Assembly: GCA_965371785.1 (NCBI GenBank)
Contig: CBDUZS010000048.1
Span: 1 to 20,176 of the forward strand
From: CBDUZS01 sp965371785
Lineage (GTDB): Bacteria > Fermentibacterota > Fermentibacteria > Fermentibacterales > JCC-6
Direction: 5' to 3'
Length of the DNA stretch: 20,176 nt
The position numbers were made by a program, and so were the translations under genes. Of this stretch, positions 1-8,140 are shown in pieces (position 1 is the first letter of the stretch; each line of letters opens with the position of its first letter). A model generated the notes under the pieces. The model searched no databases. It was not told the DNA's origin and saw only the letters and a program-made list of their open reading frames with translations.

Positions 1-3
1 CGA

Positions 4-1209
4 CTAGCCTGCGTATTGCCTGAGCGCTTCAGCCAGGTACCGGTACTCGTCGTCACCGTTGTAGATCTGTGCTGAAATCCTGAGGATTCTCCTGGGCTCT
101 CTGGAGATGAACGTGATCAGAACCTCTATCCTGTGCTCAGTCCAGAGCCAGTTCTGAAGCGGGTCGGCCCAATCCGGTGATGGTGGTGCCGGCGGCTGCA
201 GCCATGGAAGGGGAATCGGGAAAATCGAGCCCAGCATGCTGTCGGGGCAGGGCGGTTCCACACCGAGCACGGAGCAGATCATCTTGCCGGCTCTCAACGC
301 CTTCTGCCTGTTGTCATTCATCAGGGCTTCCCACCCTCCCGGAAGCAGACCTCCCAGGAAATCCAGCGAAGAGGAGACGCAGAGCATGGGTGTCGGATCG
401 GATGTGCCTCCCCAGAAGAACTCGATCTGGTAGTCAGAGATGTCCGTGCGGAAATCTTCCGGCAGACGGCTCGTGGCAAGGGGATGGATCTGCCATTGTC
501 TATCCGGTCTGACGTAGAGCAGCGCAGCCGATTTCGGAGTGCAGAGCCACTTGTGACAGTTGCCGGTGTAATAGGCAGCTCCCAGCTCTGCCAGATTCAG
601 AGGAACCATGCCCGGTCCGTGGGCGCCATCGATGAGCGTGTCTATGCCGCGGCTCGTGAGTTCCCTGACGATACGCTCGATGGGGAAGATCATGCCTGTG
701 GGGCTCGATATGTGATCGAGAAGGACCAGTTTAGTTCTTTCCGTCACCATGTCGATAACGGAGTTAACAACGGAATCTTCGTCACTGACTGGAAAGGGCA
801 CCACTGCTTCTACAAACTCTGCTCCGGACCGTAGAGCCGTACTGTGAAGAGCGTTCCTCGAGGAGAAGTACTCCTGCGTGGTTGTGAGCAGCTGATCCCC
901 CGGTTCGAAGTGCAGGCTGCGGAGAATCGTGTTCACGCCTTCGGTCGCGTTTTCCACGAAGACTATGCTTCCGGGTTCGGCATGGCAGAATTCCTCTATT
1001 CGGCGCCACTGCTCGAAGAGCAATTCCGGGTATTTCCTCACGAAGAAGTCCATGGGATTGGACTCGAGTTCGTCGAGAAGTCTGAAGCGCTTGTCCTGGA
1101 TTGCGGCGGGGCAGGCACCGAACGAGCCATGGTTCAGGAAGAGTACATCGGGATCGAGTATCCACTGGTTCGAGAATTCACCGCGCACGGGTTGGGTTAA
1201 TCCGGTCAT
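4..1209 (-). CDS. Class V PLP-dependent aminotransferase (isopenicillin N epimerase-like)
   Basis: A 401-residue fold-type I PLP enzyme of the aminotransferase class V family, in the branch that holds isopenicillin N epimerase and related epimerases or desulfurase-like enzymes. The N-terminal FLNHGSFG motif, the cofactor Asp in LIDGAHGPG (D194, with H197), and the Schiff-base lysine in TGNCHKW (K220) are all visible, so the enzyme should be active. The natural substrate cannot be read from sequence, and no beta-lactam genes are nearby, so penicillin chemistry is unlikely. I chose the ATG at 1209 over a GTG four codons upstream. The ATG overlaps the stop of the preceding transporter gene in an ATGA junction, and the GGAGGA just before it would otherwise lie inside the coding region. 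It is the last gene of a three-gene minus-strand unit. A proline-rich stretch (PPAPPSP) lies in the C-terminal third. The family call is firm; the reaction is unknown. Confidence 0.88.
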   Translation of the reverse strand: MTGLTQPVRGEFSNQWILDPDVLFLNHGSFGACPAAIQDKRFRLLDELESNPMDFFVRKYPELLFEQWRRIEEFCHAEPGSIVFVENATEGVNTILRSLHFEPGDQLLTTTQEYFSSRNALHSTALRSGAEFVEAVVPFPVSDEDSVVNSVIDMVTERTKLVLLDHISSPTGMIFPIERIVRELTSRGIDTLIDGAHGPGMVPLNLAELGAAYYTGNCHKWLCTPKSAALLYVRPDRQWQIHPLATSRLPEDFRTDISDYQIEFFWGGTSDPTPMLCVSSSLDFLGGLLPGGWEALMNDNRQKALRAGKMICSVLGVEPPCPDSMLGSIFPIPLPWLQPPAPPSPDWADPLQNWLWTEHRIEVLITFISREPRRILRISAQIYNGDDEYRYLAEALRQYAG

Positions 1210-2183
1210 CTGCTCCTCCACTCGGAATCACAATCGTTGTCAGGACTATAGCCTCTTGACAGCATGCAGTTATCTGGGTCTCCGCAAGGGGCACAGGGCT
1301 CTATCCTCGCTACCACATCCATGACTCCCGGTCCGGAGGAGAGGATCTTCTCCTCTACCTTCCTGCATATCATGAAGGCTTCGACCACGGGAATCGTGCC
1401 GTCAACCGCTACGTGCATGTCAACCTGGATTCCACTTCCCTGGTACCTGCTCCGGAGCCGGTGAACACCCCTGACGCCCTCGACGGAAAGCGCAAGTTCT
1501 CTGAGATTCTGCCTGATCTCGAGGGGAGGGGCCGAGTCAACGAGCTGACCCAGTGCCGGGCGGAGAATCTTCCATGCGGACACGACGATGAACACCGAGA
1601 CGACCATGCCCGCAAGTGCGTCGAGCACGGCCCATGCTGGATTGATGATCGAAACCAGCACTGCTATCACGACCGGCATCGAGCTGAATGCATCGGTTCT
1701 CTGATGCCAGGCGTTCGCAGCCAGCGCGGACGATCTCAGTTCCTTGCCCCTGGCTCTCGTCCACCTGTAGAGCAATTCCTTGCCTCCCACGGACAGCAGG
1801 GCAACAGCGAATGCAATCCATCCGGGAGAGGACACCGGAAGGTGTTCGAGCGTATGGAGTGATCTGATTCCGAGCAGAACACCCGATGCGGCAATCACGG
1901 CACCTATAACGGCTCCCGCGACCGTTTCTATTCTCGCATGACCGTGTGGATGGCTTTCGTCAGGTGGTCTTGTCCAGAAACCAGCGCCGATCAGGATCAC
2001 CAGATCGGTGCATGAATCGGACAGGGTGTGAACCGCATCCGCAACCAGTGCCTGACTGCGGCCGAGAATTCCTGCAGCCAGTTTCACGATTGCAAGAATC
2101 AGGTTCGCAACGAGAGTGCGGCCCGCAACCCGCCGGATTCCCCGGAGTCTGTCAGCGGAGAGCATCTGTGCGTCAGCTGCCAC
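1206..2183 (-). CDS. Cation diffusion facilitator (CDF) family metal transporter
   Basis: A 325-residue inner-membrane divalent metal/proton antiporter. Six hydrophobic segments lie roughly at residues 22-41, 46-69, 88-108, 121-137, 168-183 and 186-205, followed by a cytoplasmic ferredoxin-like domain at about 215-296. The transport-site pairs are H52-x3-D56 in ADAVHTLSD (TM2) and H160-x3-D164 in WHQRTD (TM5). A HPHGHAR motif precedes TM3. A HD-HD site is typical of zinc-type members, but metal specificity cannot be fixed here. The tail after the usual domain carries C297, C300, C306 and C318, an unusual cysteine cluster. The GTG at 2183 is used because GGAG lies seven bases upstream; it overlaps the end of the peptidase gene by 11 bases. 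The stop overlaps the next gene as ATGA. Expression is probably tied to the peptidase upstream. Confidence 0.92.
   Translation of the reverse strand: MAADAQMLSADRLRGIRRVAGRTLVANLILAIVKLAAGILGRSQALVADAVHTLSDSCTDLVILIGAGFWTRPPDESHPHGHARIETVAGAVIGAVIAASGVLLGIRSLHTLEHLPVSSPGWIAFAVALLSVGGKELLYRWTRARGKELRSSALAANAWHQRTDAFSSMPVVIAVLVSIINPAWAVLDALAGMVVSVFIVVSAWKILRPALGQLVDSAPPLEIRQNLRELALSVEGVRGVHRLRSRYQGSGIQVDMHVAVDGTIPVVEAFMICRKVEEKILSSGPGVMDVVARIEPCAPCGDPDNCMLSRGYSPDNDCDSEWRSR
1212..1218 (-). promoter_or_regulatory. Ribosome binding site that fixes the aminotransferase start
   Basis: GGAGGAG on the minus strand sits two bases before the ATG at 1209, counted from its last G; its GGAGG core is four bases away. 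It lies inside the last codons of the transporter gene. Together with the ATGA stop/start overlap it points to translational coupling and rules out the upstream GTG at 1221. Confidence 0.65.
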
Positions 2184-3483
2184 AGGTATTCTCCAGCACT
2201 TCGGCGTAGAATCTGATGCAGCGCAGGTAATCCTCTACCGCAACCGACTCACCTGAGGAATGCAGCATCCCCATTCCCTTTCCGCCCAGCCTGACGGGAA
2301 GGATCCGGTAGACGTCCCTGGTGAGGACTTCATACCTTCTCGAATCGGTTGCTGCAATGAATATCCCCGGCGTGACGATTGCTTCCGGATAGAGACCTGC
2401 AAGTGATCTCGATATGGTCTGAAACACGGGTGAATCGACTGAAGAGACTCCGGACGGCTCGGCAAGGGAGCCGTTATCGAGTACAGTGAATTCGACCCCG
2501 ATGTTCTCGAGGAGGCCCGACACGTGAGCGACAACGTCCGAGATACTCTGACCGGGAGATATCCTGAAATTGACTAGAGCTCTCGAAACAGCGGATATCA
2601 TGTTTTCTCTGAGACTCCCGGCGATCACCGTGGGAGCGGTTGTAGTTCTGACCAGGGCATTACCCTCAGGCCATTTCGAGATATGCTCCGCGTACGAGAC
2701 CGGATCGGAATCGGATATTCTTTCGAGCAATGTCCGGACGGGCGGGCAGACATGAATCGGCATGCCGTTCATCTCGAGAACGGATACCGCCTCGGCGACC
2801 AGCCCTACGGGTGTCCTGCCGACGGGTCTGGACGCATGCCCCTCCTGTCCAACGGCAAGTATCTCGATCGTGAGATACCCTTTCTCGGCAACACCTATTA
2901 CGGCAGTGTCCCGCTCCATCCATGGGAATGAGAAGATGTAACCGCCCTCGTCGATGATGAAGCTGCAGTTCACCACTCCCCTTTTTTCGAGCAGTTCCAC
3001 GATGGCAGTGGAGCCGGAGACCCCGCCGACCTCCTCGTCGTGACCGAATGCGAGGATTATCGTTCGTCGGGGAATGAATCCGCTGCCCAGGAGAATCTGG
3101 CAAGCTTCGAGCATGCCTGCGACTCCCGCTTTGTAGTCAACGGTTCCCCGCCCCCACACCCTTCCATCTGCAACCTCACCCGACCATGGAGGGCGCTTCC
3201 ACAGCTCGGAGTTCTCGTCCTCGACGGGGACAACGTCCAGATGTGCAGTGAGCAGAGCGGGGGGCAGTTCGAGATCGCTGCCCGGGATGGTGAAGAGGAG
3301 GCTGCCTTCCGCAACCGTCTCGCACCGGGCTCTGTCATGGAGCAAAGGCCAGTTATCCCGGATGAAGGCGTGGAGCCCTCGAAACGGAGAGAGATCGTAG
3401 GCTTCCCGGCTGGACACGGTCTTGTACGTAATGGTCCCGGAGAACCTTCGAACGGCTCCATCCCGGTCGATCTCGAATTGCAA
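2173..3483 (-). CDS. M20 family metallopeptidase (carboxypeptidase S / PM20D1-like)
   Basis: A 436-residue di-zinc amidohydrolase of the M20 family, closest in style to carboxypeptidase S and PM20D1. Zinc-site and catalytic residues are in place: H81 and D83 in TAHLDVVP, the bridging D116 in GTVDYKAG, general base E150 with metal ligand E151 in GHDEEVGG, D178 in IIDEGG, and H408 near the C terminus in MLHSSGES. The dimerisation (lid) domain is the insert at roughly residues 195-315. No signal peptide is seen, so it probably acts in the cytoplasm on N-acyl amino acids or dipeptides; the substrate is inferred from the family. The start is a TTG at 3483 with GGGAGG six bases upstream and no in-frame ATG nearby. 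It is the first gene of the unit with the CDF transporter and the aminotransferase, and is divergent from the GH18 gene. Confidence 0.9.
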   Translation of the reverse strand: MQFEIDRDGAVRRFSGTITYKTVSSREAYDLSPFRGLHAFIRDNWPLLHDRARCETVAEGSLLFTIPGSDLELPPALLTAHLDVVPVEDENSELWKRPPWSGEVADGRVWGRGTVDYKAGVAGMLEACQILLGSGFIPRRTIILAFGHDEEVGGVSGSTAIVELLEKRGVVNCSFIIDEGGYIFSFPWMERDTAVIGVAEKGYLTIEILAVGQEGHASRPVGRTPVGLVAEAVSVLEMNGMPIHVCPPVRTLLERISDSDPVSYAEHISKWPEGNALVRTTTAPTVIAGSLRENMISAVSRALVNFRISPGQSISDVVAHVSGLLENIGVEFTVLDNGSLAEPSGVSSVDSPVFQTISRSLAGLYPEAIVTPGIFIAATDSRRYEVLTRDVYRILPVRLGGKGMGMLHSSGESVAVEDYLRCIRFYAEVLENTCGS

Positions 3484-3489
3484 GCACTT

Positions 3490-3495
3490 CCTCCC
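3490..3495 (-). promoter_or_regulatory. Ribosome binding site supporting a TTG start
   Basis: GGGAGG on the minus strand, six bases before the TTG at 3483. Spacing and strength are close to ideal, which makes the rare start codon of the M20 peptidase credible. Confidence 0.6.
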
Positions 3496-3541
3496 GTCCG
3501 AGTTCGGACCTGAAACGTTGAATCAGACAATACAACATGCA

Positions 3542-3570
3542 TTGACCCTTATCCAGACAGGGACTATCAC
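3542..3570 (+). promoter_or_regulatory. Candidate sigma-70-type promoter of the GH18 gene
   Basis: TTGACC at 3542-3547 (five of six matches to the -35 consensus), a 17-base spacer, and TATCAC at 3565-3570 (four of six to the -10 consensus). Transcription would begin near 3577, leaving a leader of only about 12 bases that is almost entirely ribosome binding site. It lies in the 105-base gap between two divergent genes. No equally clear promoter was found for the minus-strand peptidase unit. Confidence 0.4.
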
Positions 3571-3588
3571 TGCTCTCAGGGAGGGATG

Positions 3589-5424
3589 ATGACCGGGATG
3601 CTTATTCTGATCTCAATGCTGTCGGCTCCCGGACCGGTGACGGAAATCTCGGATGTCCCCATTCGGTTCGGTCACATGCTGGAGCATCGGGAGCACTGCA
3701 GCGATCCACCTCATGATATCGTTGTCGAGGGACAGGACAGGGGTCGATCACTCAACAGAACCGTCTTCGGTTTCCTGCCCTACTGGGTGAACTACGCCTG
3801 GCTGGAGTACGATCTGATCAGCGTGCTGGCCTGCTTCTCCGCAGACATGGGATCGACCGGAACGATCACCAACTACCATGGCTTCCCTGCTTCCTTTACA
3901 CAGCCGATCGATTCGATTCACGCTGCAGGCGGGATTGCGGTTATCACGGTAACGAATTTCTCTTCTTCGGGCATTCACTCCATCCTTACCACTTACAGGA
4001 CAACGGCCATTGCAACCCTCGTTCAGCTGGTTGTGGAAAATCCGGTGGAGGGAGTGTGTATAGATTTCGAAAACGTCAGTTCCTCGGACAGGGACGCCCT
4101 GACCGAGTTCATGCAGGATCTCCGGGACAGCCTTGAAGAGCAGTCACCAGGCAGTCACCTATCCATATGCACGCCCGCGGTCGACTGGAACGGATCCTTC
4201 AACTACATCGAACTCGCTTCAACCACGGATGCCCTGTTCATGATGTGCTACCCCTTCCACGGCAGCTGGTCAACGTATGCCGGGCCCTGTTGTCCACTCA
4301 CGGGATGGGGAAGCTCTCCGGAGTCCCCCTCCAACATGGTGTGGTGTCTGGGCGACTACGTCATCCAGGCTCCGGAGATTCATGAAAAACTCATCATCGG
4401 TCTGCCTTACTACGGACACCAGTGGCCAACGGGATCCGGGAATCCACATTCCCCGGTTCAGGGCAGCTGCTCGACACTCTTCTACACGACGCTCGCTGGG
4501 CGGGCCGAAACTTACGGACGCCTCTGGGATGAGGAATCCCTGACCCCCTGGTACACCTTTTACACCGGAGGCAGCTGGAACCAGGGCTGGTTCGACGACC
4601 CGGAGTCGCTCGGGCTCAAATACGATCTAACATGTCGAGCTGACTTCCAGGGAATCGGCATCTGGGCGCTGGGATACGACGGCTCAAGGCCGGAACTCTG
4701 GGATCAGCTCGAGGAATCGTTTACCGGTGAAGAGCTGACGGACAGCATCTCGGACAATCTCGAAAGCGGTTTCTCCCTTGCCGGACCTTCTTCGTACTGG
4801 CACAACTACACTGAAGGTGGTGAGTACTACGGCTACTTCTACACCTACACGATCGCATCCGGTCCGGATATCAACTGGGCTGAATGGAACGTAATCCTGC
4901 CATCCGGCGGCACATCCTGGAGCATCGATGTCTTCATACCAGCAGGCGGTTCCGCTCTCGCAGTCTACAGAGTTCACCACGATGGTCTTGTTGATACCGT
5001 TGTAGTCGATCAGGGTTCTGCTCAGGGAGTGTGGTGCACCCTCGGTTCCTGGGCTGACTGCACCGAACTCACTGTCGTGGTCGGTGACAGCACCGGCACT
5101 ACAGGGGACAGGCTGCAGGTGGATGCGGTCAGGTACGTTAGCGATACGGGAATCGCTCACGCTCAACCAGCTGTTTTCCCTGAACGTATCTACGTCTCCT
5201 GCAATCCGTCACAGTTTTTTACACTGACGGTAACAGCATCACCTGAAGCAGGAATTCTGAGTATTTTCGATGTTTCCGGAAGACTGCAATGGAGCAGCCT
5301 TACACCCGCAGGTGAAGAGTACGTAACCGGTTGGCCCGTATCCAGTGTTCCCTCTGGAGTTTACGTGGTGAAGTACTCCTCCTCGGGGCATGATTCATTC
5401 CTCAAACTGATTCTCCTGCGGTAG
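3589..5424 (+). CDS. Secreted GH18-fold glycosidase with golvesin-like domain and type IX-like sorting domain
   Basis: About 611 residues in four parts (numbered from the ATG at 3586): a short hydrophobic N-terminal signal at 1-15; a glycoside hydrolase 18 barrel at about 58-380; a golvesin/xanthan-lyase-like beta domain at about 400-518; and a C-terminal domain at about 535-612 ending in GVYVVKY and LKLILLR, like type IX secretion sorting domains. The GH18 signature DxxDxDxE appears as EGVCIDFE: the acid E162 and D160 are kept, while the first two Asp are Glu and Cys, as in YaaH-type members. A substrate-pocket Tyr sits in MMCYPFHG. It probably cleaves or binds an amino-sugar polymer outside the cell. 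Two ATGs are adjacent; the second (3589) gives four bases of spacing from GGAGG (3580-3584), the first only one. It is transcribed alone, convergent with the zinc-ribbon gene. Confidence 0.8.
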   Translation: MTGMLILISMLSAPGPVTEISDVPIRFGHMLEHREHCSDPPHDIVVEGQDRGRSLNRTVFGFLPYWVNYAWLEYDLISVLACFSADMGSTGTITNYHGFPASFTQPIDSIHAAGGIAVITVTNFSSSGIHSILTTYRTTAIATLVQLVVENPVEGVCIDFENVSSSDRDALTEFMQDLRDSLEEQSPGSHLSICTPAVDWNGSFNYIELASTTDALFMMCYPFHGSWSTYAGPCCPLTGWGSSPESPSNMVWCLGDYVIQAPEIHEKLIIGLPYYGHQWPTGSGNPHSPVQGSCSTLFYTTLAGRAETYGRLWDEESLTPWYTFYTGGSWNQGWFDDPESLGLKYDLTCRADFQGIGIWALGYDGSRPELWDQLEESFTGEELTDSISDNLESGFSLAGPSSYWHNYTEGGEYYGYFYTYTIASGPDINWAEWNVILPSGGTSWSIDVFIPAGGSALAVYRVHHDGLVDTVVVDQGSAQGVWCTLGSWADCTELTVVVGDSTGTTGDRLQVDAVRYVSDTGIAHAQPAVFPERIYVSCNPSQFFTLTVTASPEAGILSIFDVSGRLQWSSLTPAGEEYVTGWPVSSVPSGVYVVKYSSSGHDSFLKLILLR

Positions 5425-5459
5425 AGGAAGCAGTTCAGGGCAGAGGTATCAGTCCTCTA
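5422..5459. terminator. Weak inverted repeat between convergent genes
   Basis: TAGAGGA (5422-5428) and TCCTCTA (5453-5459) form a perfect 7-base inverted repeat with a 24-base loop. A rival stem AGAGG/CCTCT (5442-5446 and 5454-5458) has a 7-base loop. The repeat spans the stop codons of both convergent genes, so it could act as a two-way terminator. There is no T-run on either strand, which makes this weak. Confidence 0.22.
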
Positions 5460-6387
5460 TGATGGCGTACTTGATTATGAACGCATCGTATCCAAGGCTG
5501 TCGATGGCCGGAGATATCGCGGTAAGGATATCAATGGCAGAGCCCAGGTTCGAATCATCGGGGAACAGAATCGTGACCTGAACGCGTCGTTCACCGATAT
5601 CTCTCCTGCCAAGACTCCTGTTCACCTTGTCGAATACGATACTGAACTTTGACTCGTTGTAGACAAGACCTGTTACGGGTTCAATGAAGTCGATACTGAA
5701 CTCCTCGACCATGCCTCGAATCCATTCGTCGGTGAAGAGGAATCTCATGGATACAGGCTGTACGACGGTGGTGTCACTGGTAGTCATGGGCGGTCTGACA
5801 AGAGAAATTGAAGTGAAAGCCGTTTCGGTCGAGTCCGTCCAGCAGCACAGTCTGTCGATACCGAGGATATTGAAATCGCGGCTGGCCATCTTCTGGAGCA
5901 GGAAGTTGACCGTGGGTTTTATCGAGAGCCCGCGTGTTCCAAGGAATGAAACCGTGGTTCCGTAGGGTATCAGCGACAGGTTGATATTCGTTCTGGGAGT
6001 GGCAGAAGTGCCTGAAGCATCGAACACGTAAATGATATCCGAACCGATTAACCCCGGGAGAGAATCCCGTGGGAGCTGGACGGTGGCGGTGTCTGCGTAA
6101 TCATGGTTCCCATTCTCTGAAATTCTCTCCGGTCTGTCCATCGTATTCACCATGAACAGGACAAGAGCAAGCCCAAGGACTCCTATAATTGCACCTACGA
6201 CTGCCATCGGGCTCTTCGTGCCGGAATTGAGATGAGGGATCTTTCGCTCTCCCACTGCAGGCAATTCATGCTGCAGGCCTTTCCTCTGCTCCTCCATCGG
6301 AAGAACCTGGAACTCGAGGTCGAACCCGCAGTTCTTGCACTTGCCCTTATCGTTATGGTTCTTGTGACCGCATACGCGGCAGTACAT
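5449..6387 (-). CDS. Zinc-ribbon single-pass membrane protein, function unknown
   Basis: A 312-residue protein that I cannot assign to a named family. The N terminus is a zinc ribbon with two CxxC pairs (C3/C6 and C17/C20, ten residues between pairs), followed by a charged linker and one transmembrane helix at about 60-80. The remaining roughly 230 residues should lie outside the cytoplasm and include a Cys-Cys pair in LCCW. The start is the ATG at 6387, with GGGAGG seven bases upstream; a longer reading frame reaching 6474 would overlap the upstream gene by 83 bases. Only four bases separate it from the stop of the parvulin-like lipoprotein gene, and its ribosome binding site overlaps that stop, so the two are almost certainly co-translated. 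A role in sensing or envelope assembly is a guess from the zinc ribbon-TM layout and its partner. Confidence 0.72.
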   Translation of the reverse strand: MYCRVCGHKNHNDKGKCKNCGFDLEFQVLPMEEQRKGLQHELPAVGERKIPHLNSGTKSPMAVVGAIIGVLGLALVLFMVNTMDRPERISENGNHDYADTATVQLPRDSLPGLIGSDIIYVFDASGTSATPRTNINLSLIPYGTTVSFLGTRGLSIKPTVNFLLQKMASRDFNILGIDRLCCWTDSTETAFTSISLVRPPMTTSDTTVVQPVSMRFLFTDEWIRGMVEEFSIDFIEPVTGLVYNESKFSIVFDKVNRSLGRRDIGERRVQVTILFPDDSNLGSAIDILTAISPAIDSLGYDAFIIKYAIIED

Positions 6388-6391
6388 CTGG

Positions 6392-8068
6392 TTACCTCCC
6401 GCCTGAATCCTGTTCAGATTCAGCCTGTTCGGATGATGTAGTGTCGGGGTCTTCCGGAGCGTAGTAACCCGCAAAATAATCCCAGTCGATTACGGGATGA
6501 TACACAGCTTTCAGGCTGTCTACAAGCCCGACCACGATCTCCTCTTCGGCCTGCATCAAGGCAATATCCTTCAATTGGGGAAGAACATCTTCGAACGAAG
6601 CGTACCTTTCGGGAATCTCCTCCTCGAGTCTGAATGCGATTCTGCTGTCCACGGCAGTCGAGCAGACGACGACCTCACCGTAATCGGAATCGAAAAGCAA
6701 ATCCCTGAACTGTTCCGGAATGTCATCCCTGCTCAGCGAATCCGTCAGCAGCTGTTCCCCGGGTGCGAGAAGAATACTCGTGGGAGTCAGATCTTCAATC
6801 CTGTCGAAAGGGTCACCGCCCTCCGCAAGAATGGAATAGAGCAGATCCACCTGGAAGGCATCTGCCGCCGTAACGCTGCTGAAGACCCTTGCTTCAGGAA
6901 GCAGGAAAGACTCCAGATTCTCTTCGTAAGCGAGCTGGAATCTGTACTCAGTAACGTTTATTCCAGGCTCGATGACCACGTCATGGTAGAGATCGAGGAT
7001 GTAGTCCGTCTGGTTCCTTCTTATCTTCGAGGCGGTTTCCGGAATGGTATCCAGTCCGGCCGCTATTGCATTCATCCTCATGATATCGTAAAGCCCCAGA
7101 GTCTGACAGTAGTCTTCGACCCACTCGGGATCTCTTGCGTCCCTCGGAAGAAAAACGGGGATGTTCTTTACGTTTTCCGCAAGCCAGATGACCGGTCGCT
7201 CTCCTCCGTCCCAGGTGTACGCAGGGGACCAGGCTTCCTCCTCGGTGAATTCACTGAAGTTACCTACCCGATCCAGGGCGTGCGATGAGATCAATTCACC
7301 GATCCCCGGAGTGATCGCAAGGTGAAGGGTGTTCCTGAGGCTGTCCTCCAGGGCGATCTTGCATTGCTCCTTGACGTGCGCGTACACGAAATCCCGGAGC
7401 CAGTCACGGCGCTCCTCGAATGGAGGCGGGGGTTCGAAGGTCAAACTGTCAAGCCTGACAATCATCCAGCCTGGAGGTATCCGGCCCGGGTGCGAGATTT
7501 CACCTGTTTCCAGGTCCATGAGGTGCTCTCTGTCGGCAGCGATGGCGAGCATTCGATCTTTGTAGCTGGTCTTTCCGAGGGTCTGAGAGTAGAAGGGATC
7601 GATCGTGTTGTCCGCCACGAGTGAGTCGAATTCGTACCCGTCAAGAGCAAGTGTTCTCAGACTGTCTGCGGTCAGGCTGTCTTCGGTTACGAGAATTGTA
7701 TACCAGACCATGGTTCCCAGTTGATCGTACAGGGCCTGAATAGTGTCTTCGTCTATCGTGACGTATGCAAGCATGTAATCGTAGTAAACCGGGATCAGTA
7801 CCTCGCGCTCCTTCTCGTACAGCACGCGCTGGCTCTCCGGGAGGTCGTAGAAACCTCTGACAGAAGCGTCGAGAAGTATCAGCTCGCGGGATACAATGCT
7901 GTTGACGACGAAATCAACTCTAGCTGTATCCCCCCTCGCACGGTTGACGATATGGTCGATATCAGCGGGAAACAGTTCTCTACCGCCGACCTCGATAACG
8001 GCCCCGGTTTCATCGCCTCCGCAGGAGAGCATAAGCCCCATAACCAGCAGCAATACAATTCTAGACAT
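6392..8068 (-). CDS. Lipoprotein with SurA/PrsA-like fold and two degenerate parvulin domains
   Basis: A 558-residue envelope protein with a lipoprotein signal (lipobox LMLSC, lipidated C16). Residues about 20-115 look like the helical chaperone region of SurA/PrsA proteins. Parvulin-like segments follow at about 120-210 (YTILV through GEISHPG to GWMIVRLDSL) and about 388-485 (ARVFSSVTAADA through DYGEVVV to IAFRLEE). In active parvulins the first strand carries HILV and the last GYHI; here those His positions are Tyr and Trp in domain one and are also absent in domain two. It therefore probably binds unfolded outer-membrane or secreted proteins without isomerase activity. A PPPP run at 213-216 is an EF-P-type stall motif. 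The ATG at 8068 has GGAGG six bases upstream. First gene of a two-gene unit, divergent from dacB. Confidence 0.75.
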   Translation of the reverse strand: MSRIVLLLVMGLMLSCGGDETGAVIEVGGRELFPADIDHIVNRARGDTARVDFVVNSIVSRELILLDASVRGFYDLPESQRVLYEKEREVLIPVYYDYMLAYVTIDEDTIQALYDQLGTMVWYTILVTEDSLTADSLRTLALDGYEFDSLVADNTIDPFYSQTLGKTSYKDRMLAIAADREHLMDLETGEISHPGRIPPGWMIVRLDSLTFEPPPPFEERRDWLRDFVYAHVKEQCKIALEDSLRNTLHLAITPGIGELISSHALDRVGNFSEFTEEEAWSPAYTWDGGERPVIWLAENVKNIPVFLPRDARDPEWVEDYCQTLGLYDIMRMNAIAAGLDTIPETASKIRRNQTDYILDLYHDVVIEPGINVTEYRFQLAYEENLESFLLPEARVFSSVTAADAFQVDLLYSILAEGGDPFDRIEDLTPTSILLAPGEQLLTDSLSRDDIPEQFRDLLFDSDYGEVVVCSTAVDSRIAFRLEEEIPERYASFEDVLPQLKDIALMQAEEEIVVGLVDSLKAVYHPVIDWDYFAGYYAPEDPDTTSSEQAESEQDSGGR

Positions 8069-8100
8069 GAACCGCCTCCAGTATATCGGTTGTACCAGGT

Positions 8101-8128
8101 TTGATGATAATGTAGTATTTTTTATGAT
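8101..8128 (+). promoter_or_regulatory. Candidate promoter of dacB
   Basis: TTGATG at 8101-8106 (four of six), a 16-base spacer rich in A and T, and TATGAT at 8123-8128 (five of six). The start would be near 8135, giving a leader of about 45 bases. Confidence 0.4.
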
Positions 8129-8140
8129 CTCAGAGATGCA

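Noticed and set aside
484..834. Open frame antisense to the aminotransferase
   Set aside because: It lies wholly inside a well-conserved gene on the other strand, has no ribosome site and no recognisable motif.
4..1209. Isopenicillin N epimerase as the actual function
   Set aside because: The family is shared by many reactions and there is no beta-lactam synthesis gene in the window.
1413..1862. 149-codon frame antisense to the CDF transporter
   Set aside because: Product is rich in Arg, His and Cys without structure and mirrors a conserved gene; typical shadow frame.
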